A DNA stretch of 64,000 nucleotides from Gordionus sp. m RMFG-2023 (GCF_954871325.1 NC_088778.1:4125743-4189742), one strand, 5' to 3'; numbered from the stretch's first letter, positions 35,980-49,179 are shown. Notes: a model not told the origin generated them from the letters alone. Program-made: numbers and translations.

Positions 35980-36610
35980 ACGTTAACAATATGGAGATTA
36001 ACGACGCAAATTTTTTATCGTTTAATGTCAGAATAAGTATCAAAAAAATACGGATGGAGATGCAAGTGGATACTGGTACTAGATTTTCGATACTGCCAGA
36101 ACTAAAAAAACTAACCTAAAACAAGAAAAGCCAAAGATGGAAACGCGATTAAAATTTTCTGTACAGCATAAATGATGGTATGTTATGAAGACGAAACTCC
36201 AGCACTCCATCTTGGTACAGTTATAATAATCTATTGTTGGAAAAAATCTAACACATTCAAAAAACCATAAAAAATTTTCATAGTATATGTAGAAAAATCT
36301 TTGAACGATAACATTTTAAACTCTAGGCTAAGCCAGTATAAAAACTTAAATGTGAATCAGCCCTGAAAATTTATGCGAAACTAACGCCTCACTTCTTAAT
36401 ATGATTCCACCTAGTAACTAAATTAATTATTAAAATGGTAAATATATCATCCAAAGTTTCCAAATTTCTTTAATATCAGTTCCTAATGAAATGGTAGAAA
36501 TTATTGGTAGAAACAGAGAAACTATTTGGACCATTACTACAGAGTCATGCAAGGAACCATATCTTCGAAAGTGAATACGAGGAAAGTTTATGTTGAAGTC
36601 TAAAGATATA
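35980..36610 (+). mobile_element. Gypsy-like fossil in array unit 2
   Basis: Duplicate of the fossil at 32640-33200. It has the same protease-like stretch (MEMQVDTGTRFSILPE, about 36057-36105) and the same downstream region. It is a broken relic carried by the tandem unit and not an independent insertion. Confidence 0.5.
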
Positions 36611-38870
36611 TCACTAAATAATGACTGGCAGGCAATCATGATGGTTGGATCATTGGTAGCCAGTGCGGTGGCTGAAAAAATACTTTAGAAATAAAATAAT
36701 GTGAAGAGGCTAATTAGCACAAAATAGCATAATTGATAAAATTATTGTTAAAAATGAAAATAATTTAAACAATTTATGGCAGAGTCTGATACCCTAATCA
36801 AGTGGCCATCGAGATATAAACAATTATAATTTGGTAAGAACCATAACTATTAAGGGATCTTTAGATAGTTTAAGCTTAAGCAATGATCCCAGTGAAACCA
36901 TAAAAGCCATGAAAATAATTTAGTTGCGAAAATGAGATCTATCCAACTATGGAAGCCCAAGAGCAAATTATAATATTGCTAACTAAAAAATATTTAATGA
37001 TTAAGAATTTGATATTAGAATAGCTATTTCATTGACTAGTAATTGAAAATTATTATTATAAAGATTTAAATGCATTCATTATATGAACAGGTTATAAAGT
37101 AATGTAAATTAACACATGTTTTTATAATCCTGTTTATAAGTTATAACTAACATATTAAAAAGATGTGGTAAAATGTTTAGTCTAAAAAACAAAGATATGC
37201 TATTCAATATCTATTCAACATTTTATTTACATTTACTAACATTGATTAAAATTTTTTTTTTAAATTAATTAATTTATGTTTCTTTTTTCTAATTATATGA
37301 CCCGTTATCAAAATTTACAAGCTTTTTGTCCATTTTAAACCTCTTAAATTTTTATATAAAAATAAGAAAATATTTTATCTTCAAAACCTTTATGCCAAAA
37401 TATATTTATGATAATTCATCTATTTTTTAAGAATATCTTACCTTGAACGCAATTAGAATTGAAGAGTATTATCAAATATAAAAAACAAATGAAATTTCCA
37501 AATTTTCTTATCATCGTGATTTTAATTAAAATTGAGTAATATCAAATTAAATTTATATTAAAATAAAAAAAAGGAAATAGAATTTTATTTTATCTTTTTT
37601 AACGAAATTTCACTTAAATTTTTTTTTGTAACAAATAATATTTTATCACGTAGGCAATTATTTTATAATAATATACAAGGGGAGGTGGAGAGGGGTGGGC
37701 GAGTTAAAATTTAAATGTTGTGTATATTTTTACAAATATAGAAAAAACAAGGAGAATTTTGTATAATTACAAAATATAAAAAATTTTTTGTTTTAGTCAA
37801 CAATTTTTTAAAAATTAGGAGGCAACAAGATGATTACAAATGTAGTAGATAAATGTTTAGCTTGAATTAAATTTATAAATTTTTATCCCTTCCCCTACTC
37901 CCTACAGCAGAGAAAATTGAATTCTTATTGGCGGGGGTGTAGAAGTCCCTGATTTTGGATTGCCTCTACAAAGGATTGGGTTGAAAAGTACAGTTGGGCT
38001 GATTGCTCCAACCGATTATTATTTAATAATGCTTAAAACGAAGGCACTCAATGAAAGCGTTCGTGAACGAAGTTCATTTTTAAAGAAAATGATGAAAACG
38101 ACATTCCTTATAATTTTGACGAATTTGGAAATGTGAACTTTTTACGCTCGTTCAATTTTAGGAAGTTTTTTTTATTTTTATTCATTTGAAAATTAAAAAT
38201 ATTAATTTGATATTAAATTTTTTAAGGATAAAGGGTTATATTTTTTAATCAACTGTTTCCTTTATCACATTTGATTTTTTTTTAATCAGCTCCTATTTCT
38301 GCTCTATAGTGTACCATGATCTAAATATAAATAATTTGCTATATTGTCATATATTCAATAAATTAATTTTATCCTTGCCATAATATGTAAAATATGTTCA
38401 AAAAGTATATAATAACAGTTTCAAAATCTTCAAGTTACCTGTTTGTAATAATTTATTATTTTTTATAATGAGCTATAAGTATCCTGTTAATATTTTATTT
38501 TATAGTGTTGTATTTTCTAGGCTTAAATGATAATTATAATAGATATATAAAATAATGCGTAGTGCCTTGATAAGTCTCTTTCATAGATAAAGATTTTTTT
38601 AGTTAGTTTTTACGCCTCTTTATATTTCTCATGGTGGGTGAAGGGGAGGGGGGGGTGAAGATGTAAGGTGTATCCTTTTAAAATGATTCTCACCCTCTCC
38701 CTCGTTACATCTTTGTGTTGATTACAACAAGGCTTTGTGAGAAATAAACAAAATGGAATTCAAAATTATATAATATAATATTAATTTTCAATATATTTAA
38801 TAATTTTATACTATATTTTTCAAATATTAAATAATTTAATATTCATTTTCCAAAAATATAGTATACAACA

Positions 38871-40394
38871 CTACCATTCCTCTTTCTGATATAATAAAAA
38901 TAAATAACGTATTGAATCTATCATTTGTTTAAAATTAAGTCTCCACATTTTCAGCATAAGTAAAACTATTGATTATTGAAATCCAAATATTTACTAATTA
39001 TATATTTTACTCATAAATTTTAAATTATACATGTTGGTTGATCTGTTATATTTGGTGTGGTACATTAATAAATATACTTATATTATATTTAAGAGATAAC
39101 GATATTATACTTAAATAAAATAATAATTCAAAAGATTTATAAATTAATTTATCAATATATTTGATTCATTAAACGTTGAGTTAATATTTTAGATAGAAAA
39201 CAAATAGGCTTTATTTAAAATTAATATAAAAAATATATATTTTAGTTCAGAATATGTTCAATAATTGTCGACAATTCCTGTGTGTGTATTATCCACTCTT
39301 GTAGGCCAGGTATTTTACAAAATTCCCATAATTTAAGTTACCACAGGGTTTGTATTTTTCTCTAATCATAGAATCTATTTCGAAAACCAATTTTTCGTTG
39401 TTTAAAATGCCCATCTTGTTAGTTTCGGTGATGTTCTATATTTATTTTTGGGCTTAGTAGATAATAATGGTTTATTATCTGTCACTATTTTAAATTGCTG
39501 TCTCAAATTTATACAAACCGAAAATGATTGATAATGCTTCTCTCTCTAATTTTGTTCAATTTTTAAAGTACCCTTGATTGAGTAAATATTATATAAGTCT
39601 TTTATCAATATTGATAAATCAATGATAGAACGATGCTAGACTATAATTGGAAATATTGGCCGCATGAATTAATTTTCTTGATTGTAGATGGCGTTAATAG
39701 ATATGCATCAATGATATTTTTTTTAATCAGGATATGCGTTATCATGAACTTCTAACGATTTATAGATTTTTTTGTAAAGATTATATATTGGCCGTGGTGC
39801 CTTTGTTGTGAAATTCGGAATTAAAAGATGTTAATAAGCAAGAAGTCCAATAAACGCTTGTAAGTTATGTTTTTTGGTTTAGGCGTATTCACCACAACTA
39901 CTACTTGTTTGTTGATATTGCTTATAGAAATGAGGATCATTATTAATGTAATATTAAATAGATGGAAATTATTTTTAAAAATGTAAATTTGTAATGTTTC
40001 TTTTATAATATAAAAAAAAGTAAAATTACTAACATACTGAATCTATGATTTATTTAAATTTAAAACTCCCCATATTCATCATACACGTAAAACTATTGAT
40101 TATTGAAATCCAATTGCTAATTATAGATTTCACTCAAATTCTAAATTATAGTTCTTGGTTGTTCTGTTATATTTGGTGTGGTAGTTAAAACATTAAATAA
40201 CCGATATTTTATTAAGAGATAAAAATATTATACTGAAATAAAATAATAATTCTAAAAATTAAATATCAAGATTAATAAGTTGTTACCCAAATATCTCAGC
40301 CATATTTGAACTAGAATTTTAAAATCGAACATCTAATTACACCAGAAGTTTAATAATATATATTATATTTTGTTCTTTTAGGATATATCGAAAT
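38871..40394. repeat. R1-type matrix, right edge, with gypsy RNase H fossil
   Basis: This A+T-rich sequence shares words with R1 and with the 1085-bp unit, such as GAGGATCATTATTAATGTAA near 39932 followed by a TTTGTAATGTTTCTTTTATA word. Two pieces near 38920 and 40030 are related to each other. The fossil at 39290-39890 is listed separately. Otherwise I see no gene. Confidence 0.4.
39290..39890 (-). mobile_element. Gypsy-type RT end/RNase H fossil
   Basis: On the minus strand, short stretches resemble the connection and RNase H region of Ty3/gypsy or related pol proteins: FTTKAPRPIYNLYKK-like words, EALSIIFGLYKF, and a TDNKPLLST-like word near the RNase H centre. It is badly broken, with many breaks, without LTRs, and old. 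Confidence 0.5.
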
Positions 40395-41545
40395 TCTTTA
40401 TTTATTTTTTCTCTTTAGCTTTCATCTTTTCTGGTGGTAAGCTCCTTCAATATTACTCCACTTTATGTTATTCATACTATCTTTTTTATCTAATTTATAC
40501 TTCTTTATATTGACTCTAACTTTATGGCCCCATTAAAGTTTTGGCCTTCCTCTTTTACGGCCCATCACCTCCAAACTCTCAACCTTATTTCCTATGTAGT
40601 TCATAGGCCTTTTCATTGTGTGCCCATGCCACCTAATCTGTTTACCATAATTTTAGTCTTAATTGGCACTACCTTTAAACTACTTAGTATTCTTGTACTG
40701 CGCACTTTATCCTTTCTTGTTAACCCAGCAATCATCCTCAGCATTCTCATCTCAATAGTTTGTAGCTCGTCTGATTCCTTGGTTGGCCATGTTTCCGAAC
40801 TATATAGAATAGTTTGTTGTACTATGGAACTGTAAATTTTTACCTTGAATTTGTGTGGGATTTTTTTGTCAAATAGCACTCCAGATAAAGATCTGCACTT
40901 TAACCACTCTTGATTAATTTCACTCTTTATCCTTTTCTCTATTGTGCCGTTGTTGTAATTGCCGATATCTGCCATTCATTTATATCAATAATTTCTCTTT
41001 AATCTCCTCCTATCACCATATATCCCGTCTTTTCTCTTTTTACTTTTAGTCCTGCTTTTCTAGGATATTTATCCAACTCACTAATCTTTCTTTCAATTCA
41101 TCATTGGATTCGGCAAGTATCAAAATATCATATTCCACGGGACTGTTTGAGGCATAGACTCTACTAATACATCTATTACTGTAATGAAGAGAAGTGGACT
41201 GAGAGCTGACCCTTGATAAAATCCTTCAGCTATTGTGAAGCCTGCTAAAGTACCTGTTGTGCTACGGACCATTGTTGTGTGGTCATATACCTACCCTATA
41301 TTATTCTTATATATTTTTCAGGAATCTTATTGTGGCGTAGCGCCCAACAGATAAGTTTTCTGGGATTCTATCGAAGGCCTTTTCTAGATTGAGAAAGACC
41401 ATGTATAGCTTTTTGTTCTTCCATGTATTTTTCACTCATTTGTCTAATTGCGGGGATAGCATGAGTTGTCGATCTTCCAGGCATAGAGCCAAACTGAGTC
41501 TCTCCTATTTCGAATATGTCTCTTAACTTTTTTTCTATAATTTTT
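40395..41545 (-). mobile_element. RTE-type LINE, 5'-truncated 3' portion
   Basis: The minus strand carries the second half of a reverse transcriptase and the C-terminal region of an RTE-type LINE. Blocks in order are FGSMPGRSTTHAIPAIRQM (about 41440-41505), VFLNLEKAFDRIPRKLI (about 41355-41405), EGFYQGSALSPLLFITVIDV (about 41175-41235), ILILAESNDEL (about 41090-41125) and the open C-terminal part at 40613-40975 with EMRMLRMIAGLTRKDKVRST. The FADD catalytic box is degraded, and there are several stops and frameshifts. The short 3' untranslated end runs into TGAAAGCTAAAGAG plus an A-rich tail at about 40395-40430. The start is lost by 5' truncation. This 3' end resembles the tail of the SINE at 60971-61445. 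Confidence 0.85.
40613..40975 (-). pseudogene. C-terminal region of RTE-type LINE protein
   Basis: A 120-residue open stretch covering the region after the reverse transcriptase. It has NQEWLKCRSLSGVLFDKKIP, KFKVKIYSSIVQQTILYSSE and EMRMLRMIAGLTRKDKVRST in the order known from RTE/BovB-like elements (GWLKWRELSGVLCDKKIP ... MLRWMCGVTRMDKIRN). It stays open although the upstream reverse transcriptase is broken, which suggests limited age. The reading frame is lost shortly after RLGGMG. It has no separate start; the initial Met is internal to the LINE protein. Confidence 0.85.
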
Positions 41546-41630
41546 CGTAGATGATGAAATATATTTCAAGCAAAATATGATTTTTAAATTAAATTAATAA
41601 AAAATCATATTGTATGAATAATATATTATA

Positions 41631-41775
41631 CAGTATAACCTGCCTAATTAAAGCTTTTCATAAATCGAAAGTCGTAACTTTGACTAAATCTAATGCCAAT
41701 TCAATTACTAATCTTGATAAATGAAAGTTGAGCAAAAATCTTAATTCTACGGCCTAAATTAGATAAGTTTTACCG
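41631..41775. mobile_element. Pogo/Tigger-like MITE
   Basis: A 145-bp piece starting CAGTATAACCTGCCTAATTA after TA. Its right end, read on the minus strand, is CGGTAAAACTTATCTAATTT. The two termini agree over about 24 bp with several mismatches, in the CAGTA-AACCT style of pogo/Tigger elements. The interior is non-coding. Confidence 0.6.
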
Positions 41776-41799
41776 TTATATAAATAGTAATGATGGATG

Positions 41800-42935
41800 A
41801 ATTAAATTGGCAGCTGCTCTCATTGAGCCATCCATACCCTAGATAGTTCTTCTGCTGGATTTTCATCGGAAGGGACATAAATATTTTGAGAGATAGCGGT
41901 GAAGTTCTGAAGGCCGATCTTTTGGAGGACTTGAGTTAGGACGATTTCTATAGATGGTGATTTGACCTCCTTTTTTGTATAAGTATTACGTACTGGGGAG
42001 TCGGAAAAATCATAGGGTGCTCATTGTCTATGTAAGGCCATAATGGCTTGCATACTAACGACTAGAACCTCTCAAGCGTTGATGTGGCTGATGGCATGTG
42101 TCAGAATATTAAAAAGTAAGCATGCCTCTTGGAATGCCGCAGAGAGGTTGTCGTATCTCCCTAATGATATACCAATATGCGATTTAGACGCATCGGTGTA
42201 GACGTGGTTGTTTGCATAGTATCTGATTCTAAGGGGTGCTTTCATTGCTTCCATTATATTGCTAGCTTTTTGGAAGGCTAAATAAGGTCAACAACGGGCG
42301 CAAGGCTTCCCTCATTCATAGTGGTGTAGTAGGGAGAGAAGAGCCTGGACATGCCCATAAAGGTATAGGCGTAGTGGTTGACTACTCCTAAGACTTTGGC
42401 TGCAAGTATGCATCCCAATTCTAGGTGTTGATAAGAGTGACGTCTGAATACTTCGAGACATTTCTCGAGCCGTCGTCTAGTATTTGTGTCGGCGCTAATC
42501 GTTTTAGAATCGAAGTCGATTGGGATGCCGAGGTAGGTAATTTGCGACGTTGGGTCTAAGATAGATTTTGAGAGATTTCTAGACCCCATCCTTCCAGAGT
42601 GCATCTAAGTGATGTGGTAGACCATTTGACGTCATTGTCGTTGTCCCCGTAAATGAGAATATCGTCAAGGTAGACATTGTAGCTGGCTCTCCTGACGGTT
42701 TTGGCACATGCCTCGAGGATAATAAATTGTAGGTAATAGGGGCTAAACGATTCCCTCATGGGCAGGACCTTATACGCAGAATTTGCTTTGCCGAATTACC
42801 CGAAGTACTTCCTAACCTGAATTGGTAAGGGGATCGAAAAAAAGGGAGACTTGATATCGATTTTGCACGCATATTTTGCTTTGTACAATTTGGCTGACAT
42901 GAGCGAGATATCATTATTATTATTGTTGTAGGTAT
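41800..42935 (-). mobile_element. RT/RNase H retroelement fossil (LTR or DIRS-like)
   Basis: On the minus strand there are reverse transcriptase traces: KIDIKSPFFSIPLP, then NVYLDDILIYGDN (the YxDD box, about 42650-42690) and ITYLGIPIDFDSKTI. An RNase H-like segment, VYTDASKSHIGISLG (about 42150-42200), follows. It is broken, with several breaks. I see no integrase, tyrosine recombinase or LTR, so the family cannot be fixed. It is clearly a different lineage from gypsy A and B. Its G+C content is higher than its surroundings. Confidence 0.65.
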
Positions 42936-43735
42936 TCTTGCTTCCGGAACCTAGTCACTATCATTAGGGGAGAACAGCTGATGCCTCAGTTTTATTGCAT
43001 TATTTTTTAATTTCTTTCATATAAGTCAAAAATTTCAAAAAAAATTGATAACTACCAAATTCCTTAATTTAAAGATATTAATGATGATGTCGTTTAGCGA
43101 ATTGCTTTTTTTTAAAATAAGCGTACTTAGGCATATAAATTTAGCAATTTCTTTTATCCCCTTTTGATGATATTGTTCATAAATTAAATCTAAATGTTAA
43201 TATTTTTACTACCTTGAAGCAATATTTTAATATTATAATATGTTCAATTGATTTTCAAAGTTTTATATTTTTAAATGTTTTGGGGCTGATATTTTGATAT
43301 ATACAAAAAACATACAATTAACATTTTGGAGATAATAGTTTTTGACTGTTGATATTGTGGCATTTTCGATTCGCTAATAATATATATTTTTCAAATTCGT
43401 TTTTAAAAATAAAATTACTACCAAACTTGTTAATTCTTGAACCCAATTCTACAACCCAAACCTTCCACAATCTCTACAGATATCTTAACTTTTTTAGCTA
43501 TTATTAATAATAAGTTGTGATTGTTTAGTATAAGAGTCTCTATTTAATTATAAGCTAATTGATGGTGCCAGCTATTAATGAATAGAGGAAGTTTTCAACC
43601 ATTGATTTTATTCATTATCCTTATAAGATATATAATTTGATACAAGATTATTTTCTAAAAATATTTAATATTGTACATGCCTTAATATCTGGAAATAAGG
43701 AAAAAATTTTAAAAATTATCCTTTTACAGTTTCCA
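42936..43735. other. A+T-rich stretch without recognised content
   Basis: I see no open frame, terminal repeat or match to other parts of the window beyond simple A+T richness. Confidence 0.3.
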
Positions 43736-45010
43736 TCGAAATAATTTGAATTGGTTTTTAAATGTTTAAAGCGAGTGGCTATTATTAATTTCTACCAATA
43801 TAGCCTGAACCAGACAAAAGTATTCCTTACAAAAAGGCATGGGACAATAAATAACCAAAAGATACTAACAAAAATACTATTCTAGATAAATAAATGCTTG
43901 ATGAGGAAATTTTAGTATTGTGCCTATTTTTAAGAATTTAATAATTTTTTAAAATTTGGATATTTTTAGCTCGGTGTGATCTTGCCAAAGGGCATTTTTG
44001 TCCAATATCTTGTTAGAGTTTATTTATCCGGGACATTTTTGTCCATAATTCTACTATCAAATATGATTCTCAAATTTATCCCGGCTTAATAATACCATAT
44101 TATTTTACTTAAAAAAATATATAAATACAAGAGACGGAAAATTATACGATTTAAATTAAATTAAATCTATTATTTAAAGTCTCAGCCACCTATTACGCAA
44201 GGATAGTCTTAATTCTTTATCGATTGTTTCTATTCAAAGCTGTTCTCAGCAATTTCAATATTTAAAAAAAATTAATAGGATAAATGAAGATATATTAAAT
44301 ATATTTTTGGATAGCCAATGGGCCAATATTCAATCAAAATGAAATTTAAAGCATTTGCCCAAATTTGACAAATCATATATTAATTGCTTTAATTTAAGGC
44401 CTTTACTAATCGTATCAATATTTAAATATAAAAATTTATTAAAATATTATAAAACTCCATCTTGCGGAAAGAAATATTTTTATAAATGGATAAATTATAT
44501 TACGATTGTTTAATTCAAATATTTATATAAAAATTTTACAAGTTTGTTTGAAAGTGTTTAAAAAAGTATTATTTTTTTTTTTACTGCATACAAATTTTAT
44601 GTAAAAATTTATCACGAGACTATATTATAATATGGATAAGTTTTTTTATAAATAAAAGGTTTATATATATTATAAAAATTCTTTGGTTTATAATAGAATT
44701 TTCGTCGCCAATTTAGTTATTTGATGTATTATAAAGTTTTACACTTTATTACATTAATTTCTTTTAAATAAGTCAAACAATTAAGGATGGAAAGGAATGG
44801 TATAAAAAAATGGAATATCTATTTGATGATAATAAAAAAAAATCGTGATATTTCCATCTACCCTTTACAAGAATAAAAAAGAAAATCCTAAAATTTAACA
44901 TCCAAACTGATATTCGTTTGGAAATTAAACAACTTATCAAATATAGTATATGGTTGAGATGTATATCAGAATTTAACTTAAATTAAAAATACAGTCATCA
45001 TAATATGTTA
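43736..45010 (+). repeat. R2 dispersed repeat, forward copy
   Basis: A copy of the second background family. Ordered marks: TTTTTAAATGTTTAAAGCGA (about 43756), ACCAGACAAAAGTATTCC (about 43812), GATGAGGAAATTTTAGTATT (about 43899), CATTTTTGTCC (twice, about 43996 and 44033), ACGCAAGGATAGTCTTAATT (about 44196), ATTTAAGGCCTTTACTAATCG (about 44393) and AAACTCCATCTTGCGG (about 44452). The region to about 45010 is the reverse of 49430-49900, so it forms one arm of a large inverted pair. It is non-coding. Confidence 0.75.
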
Positions 45011-48000
45011 ATATTTTAAAATATCTGCTTACGACCGATTGGTATGGTTTAGTTTGGGAGGAAGATTGAGTGGCTTAAATATCTTATTATACCTGAACTA
45101 ATGACATAGTAACTCTCCTGTAAACTATCCCTTGACCAGAGACTTAATGAATTGGGCAAATATGTTTTTTTTAAATAGATGGCACCTAAATTTAGAGCTA
45201 TCGGGACTTGAACCATGCACCTCAATTATGGCGGTTAATAATGAAAAAAATTTCAAAATCTTGAAAAGGCAATTTTATGGCTGTTCTATAATTGAATTTA
45301 AGATTTATGCTAAGAAATCATAATCTCTCCTTAAAATCCTTATTTTTTTATATCCAAAATGTTTATTAAATTAACCAAAATTAAGTTTCAATTTTTATAT
45401 ATAATTAGCTTCAATATATCATTATTAATAAATATAAAAGCATTCCAATTTATTTTGCCCTAAAAAACGAATGGTTTAGGAAGCCCCATGAAGTGGTTTG
45501 CCTCACCCAGCTATTGAGCTTGTTGGACAAAATTTCCACTTTTGCAAAAAAAAATATTTTTTTTAAAATGATTATATTCATAAATTATTTTATAAGGCAC
45601 CTGTATAGAGTATAGTTTCAGGTATCCAATTAGATATTATTTTATATTTTCTAAATAAAACCAGGAGTTATGGTTAATTTTGTAAAAATCGGTTTGACTA
45701 ACCTCAATCTCCCCTACTTTATAATATACTTTGAAGTTTTTACAATATATTAAAATTAATGTATATTCAGCCTTAATAATTAATATCTACACAAATGAGA
45801 AAATCTTTTCTTCTTTATGGTAAATAATATCTCAGAAATAGGATCATAAAATAATTTACCTAGCCTACATCTAACTTTAATCTCCAATTGTGAATAAATC
45901 ATTAAATAATTATTCCAATCGCATTCTTAATAATATATATTTTGATTATTTTAAATTATCATCTAATGTTTAATCTATTTAATCTTGATTTACATAGGGG
46001 TTTATATACCTATAGTATATTTTAACAATATTATATTCGCTCTTATTTCTTTATTTAAAAATAATTTATTATTTAGATTAAATCCATAATATGCATATTA
46101 AATATTAAAAAAATGATAAAAAACATTAAATATGAAAACACATGAAATATAAAATACAAAACAATTTAAAAAATTATTAAGTCTTAAAAACCATTAATAA
46201 TATATTATGTTATAATATCTCTTGTTAAAGTTTGGATCACATAAAATTTTTATGTATGGTAAAAAAAATTTATTGATTTTTAAAACATTTGCGAAAAACA
46301 TGTAAATTTTTATTTAAATATTTGAATAATCGTAATATATTGACTTATTTATATAAATATTTATATCCGTGAGATGGAGATTTATAATATTTTAATAAAT
46401 TTTAGTTAAGGCTGGTCCAAAATGTTTTTACAAAATTGTTTAAAATTTTCGCAAATTAATAACAAAACACTTTGGACACATTTAAGTTTAAAAAAATTAA
46501 AATAAAAATATTTAAAATGCTTGATATGATTAAATTATTAGTTATTTATTATATAATGCTTGATGATACGACTGATTGAAATAGGCATATATATTTGAAA
46601 TTCTGGTGTATATTATAATTAAAAAAATATATTATTCGTTATAGAGATCAAGGACTTTTAAAAATATTTGACATTATACCTTAATAGCCTGATAAATCCC
46701 TTGAAACATTTCACATGCATGTGGAAACTTTTAATTATATTCTAACATATTTGAATGAAATAAAGACCCCTAAAGTCACATAAAAACAATATTAGTATAA
46801 GAATAGGCTTTCTATAACTTTTGTGTATTATTTATATTTTTTGATAAATTAGTTTAATATTTTTAGATATTTGACAACAGGAATGAGTTATAGAAAAATA
46901 GCCTTATTTGCAAAAATTAGCAAATCATCAGTAGCTACTATATGAAGATTATTATATTATTGATAATGGTGATAATTAAATATTTTGTATACTTCATAAA
47001 TACATATATGTTGTAAATTATTATATCAATATTTAATAAACAGTTGGAAAACCTGAAATAATAATTGTTTTTAATGACTCATTTATTTAGTAATATAATT
47101 TTTCTATATTATATATAAATTATTATATATGAGTTAATAATATAATACAAAATATAAATATTTTACATAAATAAGGTTAAATCACAAAATAATTTTTTAA
47201 ATTACCTTTTATTGACATTGCATTTATTTGATTTAAATAAGATTGATAACCCATTATATAGTGTTTATCATTGATCTTCTCCAGTTTGTTTAAATCTAAA
47301 ATATCTATTTTTTTATAATAAATAATATTATTTATTATAAAATTATTTTATTTTTTAATATTTCGGTTCTTTCAGATTCCATAATTTTTAATTTTTTCTT
47401 TTTATAGATAAAATAGGAATATTTTTATTAATATTTATGGGGTTCTCATTTTCTTTATTAGCAATATCTTGATCTAGCTATTATTCAATAATAAATATCA
47501 AATAATAGTATAAAATACAGAAATTATAGTAACCTCAAAGGAAGCAATTTCAATATTTTGATCAAGTGGGTTTTCAATTTCATTAAGGTATTGTGCAGCC
47601 TATTAAAATATATAATTTTATAAATAAAAAACTATTTAATATTTATGTCTTTGAATATTTTACATTTATCTGTGACAATTTAAAACTTGACTCAGAATAT
47701 TTGGTAATATTTTTTAACATTATCTTTTAGCTATAAATATTCTCTAATATATAGTAAATCTTGGAATCGCTGAATTTTAAGTCAATTTTGAACCAGAGAT
47801 TTCTGTGGACCCTTTTGATTTCCAATAAAATTAAATTCTGACAGTAAAAAGTATATTAATATAAAAGGCTATAATCGTTTGGGTTAGTAAATTTATAAAA
47901 ATTAACAGCATTAAAAATTGAACTTACTATTTTTTTTTATAATATTAAAAAAAAAAAAATTTCTAAATACCGAAAAATGAAATTTGGACACCATTTTATT
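45011..48000. other. A+T-rich stretch without recognised content
   Basis: About 3 kb of very A+T-rich DNA. A short R2 trace in reverse orientation is visible near 46370-46410 (GAGATGGAGATTTATAATAT). A slightly more complex patch at 45030-45300 contains GGTTCAAGTCC on the minus strand but no second promoter box. No gene is seen. Confidence 0.35.
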
Positions 48001-48059
48001 TTTACATTAAAAATAGCTTATATTATTTTTTTTCTTTAAAATTTATTATTTTATCTGTT

Positions 48060-48360
48060 TATATTTTTATGATTTTGGAAACAGCCTAAATTAGTAAAGG
48101 CCTTAAATTAAAGCAATCAATATGTGATTTGTCAATCTAAATTTGGGCGAAAACTAATTTTGATAGAATTTATATTTTAAATTTTATTTTGATTGAATAG
48201 ATGCACTTGAAATCCAAGAATATACATCTTCATATTAAATCTTTTTCAAAGATATGAATTTTTTTTTAATATTGAAATTATTGACAACTTTGAATAGAAA
48301 TAATTGATAAAGGAACAGACTATTTGGGCCGTTGTAATTTTATTAGCCTAAAATAATCTC
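48060..48360 (-). repeat. R2 dispersed repeat, partial reverse copy
   Basis: It contains TTAGTAAAGGCCTTAAATTA (about 48091), TTTGGGCGAAAACTAATTTT (about 48143) and TTTGAATAGAAATAATTGAT (about 48289), in the order expected of R2 read in reverse. It is diverged and non-coding. Confidence 0.65.
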
Positions 48361-48829
48361 CAAAGCTATTTGATATGCTGACAAAAATATTAATCATTGG
48401 GGTGGTCAGGATTTTTTTAAGTAGGCACGGCACTATCAGGTGTGTTTTACCAAGGATTAGCCTTGCGCCATATATAGTTGACTTTATATAATAGTAGACA
48501 ATTAATTTAAAACTGAAAATATTTTAGCTCTTTAATTTTAGAAGAAAAAAAAATTTTGAACGCTTAAAAAAATGGTATAAATTTAAAAATTTCTTCCTAT
48601 AAGCGTATATTTTTTTTTCTTAAAATTGGGGCATTTTTGTGCAGTTGCAGAGTCTTTATGTCCGGTGAGTATTTTGTCCAGAAAACTTCGTTCGTGACTT
48701 TACGGTTATCGCGCTTTTCGCTTATTTATATATTATTTTATTTATTTAAAAAAATTTTTTTATTGATATTAATTAAGAAAGTATATATAATTATGAGCAT
48801 CATTAAGAATTTGCTAAAAAGACACGATA

Positions 48830-49028
48830 CGAGTTGATTTTAAAAAAACGGCCCTAATAAGATTATAACCAAAATAACATTATTTAAGCCTAAAAATCTT
48901 GTTCATAGGTGGTAAAAATGCTTGGACATCTATTTTCAAGATCTCGATGCTTACATAATACTATTTTAGCTGAAATCTTAATCGGGCTCTTTTGAAAATC
49001 AACCCAAATAAGCCTTTTTAACACACTA
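48830..49028. mobile_element. Foldback hAT-type MITE, copy D
   Basis: The interior words AATCTTGTTCATAGGTGG and GCTTGGACATCTATTTTCAAG match copy C at 63500-63704. The right end, TTTTTAACACACTAG, matches the family terminus. The left terminus is eroded and I cannot see a target duplication. Confidence 0.65.
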
Positions 49029-49179
49029 GTCTTGGATAGGTGCAGCCTATAACATAATTATTAGGAATTCAATGCACTCACTTTTATACGATATTAGCTT
49101 TCATTAGATATCAAATAAAATTCAAAAATAATCCTAAAACCATTTACCTAGAAATGCTGACATAGAATGATGATAATAG

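Larger units (their letters stand above)
30963..38870 (+). repeat. Higher-order tandem array, units of about 3.5 kb
   Basis: Two long units and a partial third lie head to tail: about 30963-34262, 34263-37740 and 37741-38870. Shared marks include the palindrome-like GCGTTCGTGAACGAAG (about 34590 and 38060; a degraded form at about 31035), a G-rich/C-rich pair around AAAATGATTCTCA followed by TGCCTACAATAAGGCTTTGG (about 31565, 35100; degraded near 38680), and GGGGAGGTGGAGAGGGGTGG (about 34208 and 37681). Marker spacing between units 2 and 3 is about 3470 bp. Each long unit contains R1 words and one gypsy-like fossil. The units are collinear except for a block of about 80 bp that is inverted between units 1 and 2. 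No host gene is seen; the 71-residue frame at 34507-34722 lies in the repeat. Confidence 0.85.

Noticed and set aside
30963-38870. Regular repeats considered as a CRISPR-like array
   Set aside because: The units are about 3.5 kb of diverged eukaryotic repeat, with no short repeat/spacer pattern and no prokaryotic context.
45195-45220. GGTTCAAGTCC on the minus strand, a B-box match
   Set aside because: No A box lies at the right distance and no tRNA-like fold can be drawn. One 11-bp match in 64 kb is weak.
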